The notes below the pieces were generated by a model. That model ran no database searches, was not told where the DNA came from, and was given only the letters and a program-made list of their open reading frames with translations. A DNA stretch of 10,256 nt from Patescibacteria group bacterium (GTDB taxonomy: Bacteria > Patescibacteriota > Minisyncoccia > Phycocordibacterales > PALSA-1337), in assembly GCA_028871265.1 (NCBI GenBank), contig JAGWNR010000012.1:1-10256 (forward strand), given 5' to 3'. Positions 5,449 through 10,256 of this stretch are shown here, piece by piece; position 1 is the first letter of the stretch, and the number at the start of each line of letters is the position of its first letter. Position numbers and translations under genes: made by a program.

Positions 5449-6741
5449 GATCGTTTTTTCAATTTCTTCTCTTGCAATATTCGCATCACTCCAAGGAGTT
5501 TTATTACCGCGCGGTCCCATAATGTATGGATCAGTGCCTTTGCCGGTGATCAAAATGACGTCGCCTTTTTGCGCACGAGAAATTGCCTCGCGAATGGCCA
5601 ATCTCCGATCCATAATGATAGTTGGTTTTTTTAAAGTAATACCAGCAGCAACGTCAGTCACAATTTTGTTTGGATCCTCATCGTATGGATCCTCATCGGT
5701 CAAAATAACAATATCGCAATATTTATCAGCCAAGCCGCCCATGACGGCGCGCTTGCGAGTATCGCGTCCACCACCGGTGCCGCCTAAAACAGCGATCAAT
5801 TTGTTTGTGTGCGGCGCGGTCGGATCAGGACGAAAAACTTTATACAACTTTTCCAGCGAATCAGCAGTATGTGCATAGTCGACGATCACTTTAAAATTCT
5901 GACCAGCCTCAACCTCCTCGACGCGGCCTTTGATATCGCTGAATTTTGAGAGAGTGGCAATAATTTTTTCGTCGCTTATTCCTTGGCTTTTTGCGGCAGT
6001 GGCGGCGGCTAAAATGTTGTATAGGTTGAAAGTTCCAGAGAGCGGTGAATGAGCCGCATGTTTATTCCATGTAAAGTCAATGCTATGTTCGGTGGCGTTG
6101 TAAGGTTCTGCTTGTTTCAAGCTGTATTCAATTCTTTTAACCGGTTGGTTACCGATGCAAGCAATGAAACGGGCACTCTCTGGATCGTCGGCATTGGTGA
6201 TGAGAATGCGATTTGGTTTTGATGAATCGCGCAGGCCATCACAAACCAGAGAGAGTTTTGCGGTGACGTAATTTTCATAAGAACCGTGAGCTTCGATATG
6301 TTCCGGTGAAATATTGGTCAGCACGAACGCGTTGAGATCAATGTGGGCATGTCGAAAGGTGATAGCGCCTTGGGATGTCATCTCTAGAACGGCATATTCG
6401 CAGCCGGCATTGACCGCTTGGCGCAGGAATCTCTGCATGAAACCGCGACCGGGCATGGACATTTTGTACAGATTTGGCCATGATTTTTCTCCAATTCTAA
6501 AGCGGATTGTGTTGCTGGAAGCGATTTTGTGACCGGCTTCTTCGAGAATTGCCGAGAGGATTTCGACGGTGGAGCTTTTGCCTTTGGTGCCGGTGACTGC
6601 GATAACCTTGATTTGTCGCGCAGGGAAGCGATACCAAACGGCTGAGGTTGTAGCCATAACGCGGTGATACCACGGATTTAAACCGTTAAAAATGCCGGTT
6701 GGTATGAGGAGGCGTATGTGAGAGAGAATGTTGTCGAACAT
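5437..6741 (-). CDS. murE: MurE-like Mur ligase (UDP-MurNAc-tripeptide synthetase family), N-terminally short
   Basis: A 434-residue ATP-dependent Mur ligase, closest to MurE, which adds the third amino acid of the peptidoglycan stem peptide. P-loop TGTKGKSST is at 50-58; LTNISPEHIEAHGSYENYVT (141-160) is followed by AK with K162, the expected carbamylated lysine; NLYNILAAATAA (239-250) and GRVEEVE...VIVDYAHTADSLEKLY (272-300) lie in the central domain; GGTGGGRDTRKR (320-331) and GKGTDPY (400-406) are in the C-terminal domain. Two oddities are visible. The P-loop normally sits near residue 110-120, so most of the N-terminal UDP-binding domain is missing. Instead there are ~45 residues starting MFDNILSHIRLLIPTG. 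The amino-acid-selecting DNPR motif of meso-DAP enzymes is replaced by EDPYDEDP (350-357), so the added residue is probably not meso-DAP. ATG at 6741 lies 6 nt after a TATAAT box. ruvA is 66 bp upstream on the same strand. Confidence 0.9.
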   Translation of the reverse strand: MFDNILSHIRLLIPTGIFNGLNPWYHRVMATTSAVWYRFPARQIKVIAVTGTKGKSSTVEILSAILEEAGHKIASSNTIRFRIGEKSWPNLYKMSMPGRGFMQRFLRQAVNAGCEYAVLEMTSQGAITFRHAHIDLNAFVLTNISPEHIEAHGSYENYVTAKLSLVCDGLRDSSKPNRILITNADDPESARFIACIGNQPVKRIEYSLKQAEPYNATEHSIDFTWNKHAAHSPLSGTFNLYNILAAATAAKSQGISDEKIIATLSKFSDIKGRVEEVEAGQNFKVIVDYAHTADSLEKLYKVFRPDPTAPHTNKLIAVLGGTGGGRDTRKRAVMGGLADKYCDIVILTDEDPYDEDPNKIVTDVAAGITLKKPTIIMDRRLAIREAISRAQKGDVILITGKGTDPYIMGPRGNKTPWSDANIAREEIEKTINDH

Positions 6742-6747
6742 TGGCCT

Positions 6748-6753
6748 ATTATA
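6748..6753 (-). promoter_or_regulatory. -10 box of the murE-like gene
   Basis: A perfect TATAAT on the minus strand ends 6 nt before the ATG, so transcription should start at or within a base of the start codon (leaderless). No convincing -35 is visible. Confidence 0.55.
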
Positions 6754-6807
6754 CAGTTAAATTATTATATGTTTATATTGCTAAGGTGGCTTTGACGAAC
6801 AGTTTAA

Positions 6808-7380
6808 TTAACCAAGTCTTTTCAAGGCGGCCTTGACCTTGGCACCCGTGTCGGTGATATTGGAATCGATTTTTTTCAAAGCCTCGCGTGCTTCGTCAAT
6901 ATCATACCCCAGAGACTTCAAGGCTTCGATGGCATCCAGATCACTGGACATTTCGGCGGCATTCTCGGCGCTGGTTTCAACACCGCCCAGTTTGTCGCGT
7001 AACTCCAGCACGATCTTTTCGGCGGTTTTTTTGCCAATGCCGGAAACTTTGACCAAATGAGCGACCGAGCCGGAACGAATCGACGAAACCAGAGCTTCGA
7101 TTGAAACCAGCGAGAGAATATTCAAGGCACTTTTCGGACCGATACCGGAGATACCGATTAGGAGAGTAAAAAATTCTTTTTCTTTTTTTGAAGTGAAACC
7201 ATACAGGTCTAGAGCGTCTTCACGTACGACTAAATGCGTGAACAGAGAAGTCTCCCGGTCGATTTGTAGGGTATGCGCGGCATCGTCCGTTATGAATACT
7301 TTATAGCCTAATCCACTCACGTCGATTATGACATAGCGCTCACCTTTTTCTGATATGGTGCCGGTAATTTTTGCAATCAT
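6808..7380 (-). CDS. ruvA: Holliday junction branch-migration protein RuvA
   Basis: A 190-residue DNA-binding subunit of the RuvAB branch-migration motor, which binds four-way junctions as a tetramer and loads RuvB. The N-terminal OB-fold reads MIAKITGTISEKGERYVIID, with the acidic-pin pair E54-D55 in VVREDALDLYGF. Two helix-hairpin-helix motifs follow: ISGIGPKSALNIL (77-89) and VSGIGKKTAEKIVLEL (112-127). After an acidic linker (about 133-147) comes the C-terminal RuvB-contacting helical domain (DAIEALKSLGYDIDEAREAL...). Length is close to the usual ~200. ruvB and ruvC are not adjacent in the window. The ATG is 9 nt after a strong extended -10 box. It is divergent from rpsT, and transcription could continue into the murE-like gene. 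Confidence 0.97.
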   Translation of the reverse strand: MIAKITGTISEKGERYVIIDVSGLGYKVFITDDAAHTLQIDRETSLFTHLVVREDALDLYGFTSKKEKEFFTLLIGISGIGPKSALNILSLVSIEALVSSIRSGSVAHLVKVSGIGKKTAEKIVLELRDKLGGVETSAENAAEMSSDLDAIEALKSLGYDIDEAREALKKIDSNITDTGAKVKAALKRLG

Positions 7381-7389
7381 TATGAGCTG

Positions 7390-7398
7390 ATTATAGCA
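7390..7398 (-). promoter_or_regulatory. Extended -10 promoter of ruvA
   Basis: TGCTATAAT on the minus strand: a perfect TATAAT with a TGN extension, 9 nt before the ATG. The predicted leader is 0-3 nt. No clear -35, as expected for extended -10 promoters. Confidence 0.65.
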
Positions 7399-7459
7399 TT
7401 TTTCTTTAATATCATATTAAGAGTATATTTTCGCACTTTTCTTTACTTTTTAAAATCAC

Positions 7460-7465
7460 TATGAT
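7460..7465 (+). promoter_or_regulatory. -10 box of rpsT
   Basis: TATGAT, 20 nt before the rpsT ATG, implying a ~14-nt leader without a Shine-Dalgarno sequence. The context CTATGATA is shared with the ppa promoter. The -35 is unclear in a T-rich stretch. Confidence 0.4.
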
Positions 7466-7485
7466 AAGCTTTATTTCACAAACCT

Positions 7486-7755
7486 ATGGCTATTACTTCA
7501 TCGGCAAAAAAGGCTCTACGTGCAGGCAAACGCAAGCATGTTTTTAATTTGCGCCGCACCCAGGCGATCGAAACACCGCTCCGCCAGTTCAAGAAACTGA
7601 TTGCGGCCAAAGATGCCGCCAAGGCCAAAGCTCTCGTGCCGTCTCTCTACAAAGCTCTCGACAAAGCCGCCAAAACCGGCGCTATCAAGGCCAATACGGC
7701 CTCCCGTAGAAAGTCACGTCTCATGAAGGCAGTGGCAAAACTCGGGCAAAAATAA
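7486..7755 (+). CDS. rpsT: 30S ribosomal protein S20 (bS20)
   Basis: An 89-residue, strongly basic helical protein that binds 16S rRNA in the small ribosomal subunit. It starts MAITSSAKKALRAGKRKHVFN, with the family's SAKKALR..RR..N pattern. It continues through an Ala/Lys-rich helix to the typical C-terminal block TGAIKANTASRRKSRLMKAV. Length is normal for the family. ATG at 7486 matches the usual Met-Ala start; the upstream bases (CACAAACCT) contain no Shine-Dalgarno. tRNA-Arg lies 54 bp downstream on the same strand and may be co-transcribed. Confidence 0.97.
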   Translation: MAITSSAKKALRAGKRKHVFNLRRTQAIETPLRQFKKLIAAKDAAKAKALVPSLYKALDKAAKTGAIKANTASRRKSRLMKAVAKLGQK

Positions 7756-7763
7756 TTAAAGGT

Positions 7764-7790
7764 TGCAGGGTTGGAATCCTTGCATTGACT
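7764..7790 (+). terminator. Weak hairpin between rpsT and tRNA-Arg
   Basis: TGCAGGG (7764-7770), loop TTGGAAT, CCTTGCA (7778-7784): 7 bp including one G-U pair, followed by a T-rich but not pure-T stretch. It could be an attenuating terminator or an RNA-processing site. Confidence 0.35.
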
Positions 7791-7809
7791 TTCGACTTTT
7801 GACTCATTT

Positions 7810-7881
7810 CCCCTCGTCGTTCAATGGATAGGACGCAAGATTGCGGATCTTGCAATGTAGGTTCGATTCCTACCGGGGGGA
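7810..7881 (+). tRNA. tRNA-Arg (anticodon GCG)
   Basis: A 72-nt cloverleaf. Acceptor arms CCCCTCG / CGGGGGG pair with one T-G; D arm is GTTC..GGAC; anticodon stem CAAGA / TCTTG with loop TTGCGGA gives GCG; variable loop CAAT; T arm is GTAGG-TTCGATT-CCTAC; discriminator is A. No CCA is encoded. The anticodon reads CGC, and CGU by G-U wobble, where most bacteria use an inosine-modified ACG. C1-G72 instead of G1-C72 is also less common. Confidence 0.9.
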
Positions 7882-7927
7882 CAAAAATTAAATCTCGTAC
7901 GTTATTGGAATCGAAAGGGGTTATTAA

Positions 7928-10256
7928 TTACTTTTTCAAACTGTTCACAAATTGTATTGTTTTAGGCCCAAAGTATCCAACTGAAGGAAATATGCCATGA
8001 GCTGCTTGGAAGCGAGATAGCGACGCTTGGGTCGCTGGTCCGAAATAAGTCGATTCATGACCCGGTGATCCATTACCATAATAGGAAATAATAAATCCGT
8101 GATTATTTAGAAAAACTTGAAGATCCTTGACATCTGATCCAACAGAGCCCAGACTGAGCGAGCGATTGAAAATCACTGGTTGTCCGCTAGAAACTATAGT
8201 GGATGAGTTGGTATTAGCTGTATTATTCAAAGAGGCTTGATTATTAACAATATTTGTTCCGGATAATAGTTCCAAGGCAGCTCTGGTTTTGGGGCCGGTA
8301 GATCCGTAGCCGTTTATGTTAGGAGCACCGGAACAGATGGTCAGTTTTGCACATTGAAATTTCTGTAGTGCGCTCTCTGTGGCCGGACCGAAATAAGTCG
8401 ATTCATGACCTGGTGATCCGTTGCCTGAAACCGCCACCGTGTAGCCGTACGTATTTAATATTTGTTGTAATAATTTTACTTGTGGACTAGACACTCCAAT
8501 AAAAAGCGTTTCGGTAACGACGCCTAATGAATTACGGTTTGTGTTTACTTGCAAATTATTACTAACAATGGCACCGTTGTTTTGAGACAAAATAAATGTC
8601 ATGTCTGCAGATTGTTCAATTTGACCGGAAGTGTTTCTGGACAAGACTTTGTAATGATACACGGTATTTGCAAGCAGCCCGGTGATTGTTTGGCTGTGTG
8701 CAGTTGTAAAACTATATATAAAGGCTGTTTGTGACCCATAGGTATTTGTCAGGCCGTACTGTATTTGTGTTGTGGCTGGCGCCAAAGTGGTCCAAGAAAT
8801 TGTTATGGCGGTACCGGATTTTGATACAGCAATGTTGGAGATCGTTGTTGTTGAACTGGGCGCACTATAACTACCACCTCCGGTTGAACCACCGCCTGTT
8901 GAGCCGCCTCCGGTGGTGCCGCCGCTGGAAGGATTTGTGACGGCTGAAGCCGTGGTAAACGAATAGTCTGAAGAAGTGGAGCTAGCCAAGGTAGTGCCAG
9001 ACTGAACACGATAATGGTATGTAGTGCCAGGGTAGAGTCCGGAAATAGCCTGACTGTGCAAAGTAACCAAGCTAGTGTCCAAAGTGGTGTTATTGGTGTA
9101 AGCGTTGGTCGGGCCATAATTAATCTGCGATGAGGAAGGAATGTCTGTCGTCCATGTGACGGTTGTCGAGGTTTGACCGGGCGTATTGGCCGATACAGCC
9201 GAAATGGTCGGTCCGGAAGAGGGGATGGTAACTGAGACCGCGGAAAATGTCGCGCTGATTGTATGGTTGCCAGCAACGGAACTGAATGTGTGCGAGGTGC
9301 TCGTGGCCACAGATGAACCATCAATAGTAAGGGTACTTATGGTATAGCCGCTGTCGGGAGTGATGGTAAAGGTCGCATCAGAACCGGCCGAGACGATGAC
9401 GGAACCTGAAGGGCTAATTGATCCGTGACTACCAACCGAAGCACTGATGGTGTAAACCGTAGGCGCTACATATCCCTGGCAGTATGACGAATCAGGATTG
9501 GCATCGGCGGTGAAGCCGGAAGTGATGAACGGATGTGGACAGGTAAGGGGGGTGTAATATTGTGTCCAAGTATTAGTGCTGCTGCACTGATACAGAGTAT
9601 TTTGGTCAGTGGCCCAGTAGGCAACCCTCGGGGTGCAGGAGGTTGGTCTGGACGATAGAGGGCCGCTACCGACGCCTTTGGTACCGTCAAACACTGACGT
9701 GCCTACGTAGTAGTCGCGGTTTTCCTTTATAACATTGCTGACATAAGATTCGGCGCCGAAACCACCGACCGACGATGTTGTCGGTGGATTGGTTATAGTG
9801 TCACCCCATTCATATATGGGTTCCAGGGCTTGGTGAGGCCATGAAACTGAATTTGTAACCGTATTGATTTTATTTGGATAGACTCCGCTCAATAGGTCGC
9901 CTTGACCTCTACCGGGCTGGTCCAGGCAAGCATAACCATACTGATCGCTGTTCTGGTCCCATGGATTGGTGCCATCGCAGTAGCCCCAATCAGACTGGTG
10001 AAATATATTGTTATCGAAAACACGATCGAAATATATTACTCCAATATTCGAATAGCCATTTTCAATGGTATTATCCCACATCAAGGCTGTGCCACCGCGA
10101 GTTTGAAAGGGTGTCCAGCAATGTGGTGCATCACAGGTTGAATGGCCGTCAAAGGTATTTTTGTACAACTCCATCATTCGACCGGCTTGAATACTGGATG
10201 CCACGGAATGAATTTGCACCGCGGTGTCATTGATTTGGTTGTATCTTATAACCATT
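7928..10256 (-). CDS. Large secreted multidomain surface protein with C-terminal peptidoglycan-binding domains (5' end outside window)
   Basis: The last ~775 residues of a bigger protein; positions count from M at 10255, which is probably internal. Residues 1-~190 look like a right-handed beta-helix (VIRYNQINDTAVQIH, ELYKNTFDGHS, MWDNTIENG, VFDNNIFHQSD). A Cys-containing module follows (RPTSCTPRVAYWATDQ to SSYCQGY, ~200-262). Then come a ~70-residue bacterial repeat domain (ISASVGSHGSISPSG to ISATFSAV), two fibronectin-III/purple-acid-phosphatase-N-like domains (~347-436 and ~467-557; each has T-x-x-WTT, a QI-x-YG strand, HSQ-x-I-x-GL and YHY-K/R-V), joined by a GGGST linker (~441-462), and two peptidoglycan_binding_1 domains (~582-665 and ~698-775). 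Both of the last contain GNGSPGHESTYFGPAT. Ser/Thr/Asn-rich composition and several Cys in the N-terminal half fit an extracytoplasmic, disulfide-bearing protein. It is probably wall-anchored through the C-terminal repeats, with the beta-helix facing out for glycan binding or cleavage. No catalytic residues can be named. No clear terminator follows. Confidence 0.88.
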   Translation of the reverse strand, partial: MVIRYNQINDTAVQIHSVASSIQAGRMMELYKNTFDGHSTCDAPHCWTPFQTRGGTALMWDNTIENGYSNIGVIYFDRVFDNNIFHQSDWGYCDGTNPWDQNSDQYGYACLDQPGRGQGDLLSGVYPNKINTVTNSVSWPHQALEPIYEWGDTITNPPTTSSVGGFGAESYVSNVIKENRDYYVGTSVFDGTKGVGSGPLSSRPTSCTPRVAYWATDQNTLYQCSSTNTWTQYYTPLTCPHPFITSGFTADANPDSSYCQGYVAPTVYTISASVGSHGSISPSGSVIVSAGSDATFTITPDSGYTISTLTIDGSSVATSTSHTFSSVAGNHTISATFSAVSVTIPSSGPTISAVSANTPGQTSTTVTWTTDIPSSSQINYGPTNAYTNNTTLDTSLVTLHSQAISGLYPGTTYHYRVQSGTTLASSTSSDYSFTTASAVTNPSSGGTTGGGSTGGGSTGGGSYSAPSSTTTISNIAVSKSGTAITISWTTLAPATTQIQYGLTNTYGSQTAFIYSFTTAHSQTITGLLANTVYHYKVLSRNTSGQIEQSADMTFILSQNNGAIVSNNLQVNTNRNSLGVVTETLFIGVSSPQVKLLQQILNTYGYTVAVSGNGSPGHESTYFGPATESALQKFQCAKLTICSGAPNINGYGSTGPKTRAALELLSGTNIVNNQASLNNTANTNSSTIVSSGQPVIFNRSLSLGSVGSDVKDLQVFLNNHGFIISYYGNGSPGHESTYFGPATQASLSRFQAAHGIFPSVGYFGPKTIQFVNSLKK
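8041..8077. repeat. 37-bp repeat in peptidoglycan-binding domain 2
   Basis: Matches 8389-8425 with three mismatches. It encodes most of the GNGSPGHESTYFGP block of the last domain. Confidence 0.8.
8389..8425. repeat. 37-bp repeat in peptidoglycan-binding domain 1
   Basis: Partner of 8041-8077, with 34 of 37 bases identical including 22 consecutive. The rest of the two domains has diverged far more, which points to recent gene conversion or strong constraint on this block. Confidence 0.8.
8875..8930. repeat. Gly-Ser-Thr linker repeat
   Basis: Imperfect 15-bp tandem repeats on the minus strand encoding TGGGS units between the two FN3-like domains; a flexible hinge, likely variable in length among strains. 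Confidence 0.75.

Noticed and set aside
5406..5452. Cluster of four GATC sites considered as a replication-origin or methylation-control element
   Set aside because: There are no DnaA boxes, AT-rich unwinding repeats or dnaA/dnaN genes nearby; the cluster overlaps the end of the murE-like gene and may be chance.
8803..9324. Long minus-strand open frame of 173 codons rich in Pro, Arg and Leu
   Set aside because: It overlaps the FN3 domains of the surface protein in another frame and has shadow-like composition.
10253..10255. ATG at the right edge as the start codon of the surface protein
   Set aside because: The protein begins in mid beta-helix (MVIRYNQIND) with no signal peptide, so this Met is almost certainly internal and the gene continues outside the window.
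1..10256. CRISPR array, insertion sequence or integrase
   Set aside because: No regularly spaced repeats with spacers, no transposase or integrase reading frame, and no terminal inverted repeats with a target duplication were found. The 26-bp repeats occur only twice.

Overview
The window looks like chromosomal DNA of a small-genome bacterium of the Candidate Phyla Radiation (Patescibacteria), most likely a Parcubacteria/Paceibacterota-type lineage. This is inferred from several traits seen together: compact or shortened versions of core proteins (HolA-like, MurE-like, SpoU methylase), no Shine-Dalgarno sequence before any of the genes, tRNA genes without an encoded CCA, and a large surface protein ending in peptidoglycan-binding repeats of the GNGSPGHESTYFGPAT type, which I associate with these organisms. 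No 16S rRNA gene or other phylogenetic marker allows a firmer placement.

Layout. 1-1000: accessory-looking left edge, with a broken ORF6N-domain (KilA-N-like) gene fragment on the minus strand and an NYN-domain nuclease-like gene (minus). The NYN gene is bracketed by two near-identical 26-bp direct repeats and by two copies of a GTCACAA-N-TTGTGAC palindrome. 1010-3395: plus-strand genes for a DNA polymerase III delta-like subunit (holA), inorganic pyrophosphatase (ppa), tRNA-Lys(UUU) and an EamA/DMT transporter. 3396-5348: DoxX-family membrane protein (minus), SpoU/TrmH-family RNA methyltransferase (plus) and formamidopyrimidine-DNA glycosylase (minus), arranged convergent, divergent, convergent. 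5437-7380: a MurE-like ligase and ruvA, both minus. 7486-7881: rpsT and tRNA-Arg(GCG), plus. 7928 to the right edge: the 3' part of a very large secreted multidomain surface protein (minus).

Functionally this is mostly housekeeping: replication (HolA), DNA repair and recombination (Fpg, RuvA), translation (S20, two tRNAs, RNA methylase), pyrophosphate removal (Ppa) and cell-wall metabolism (MurE-like), plus two membrane proteins and one cell-surface protein. Most genes seem to have their own promoter. Five have a TANAAT-like -10 box, four of them of the extended TGN type, only 6-9 nt before the ATG, which predicts leaderless or nearly leaderless mRNAs. Clear hairpin terminators follow ppa and the RNA methylase gene.

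I do not see a convincing new multi-gene system. The features most worth a second look are the ORF6N-derived palindromes and repeats around the NYN gene, the leaderless promoter pattern, the MurE-like ligase lacking its N-terminal domain and DNPR motif, and the surface protein.
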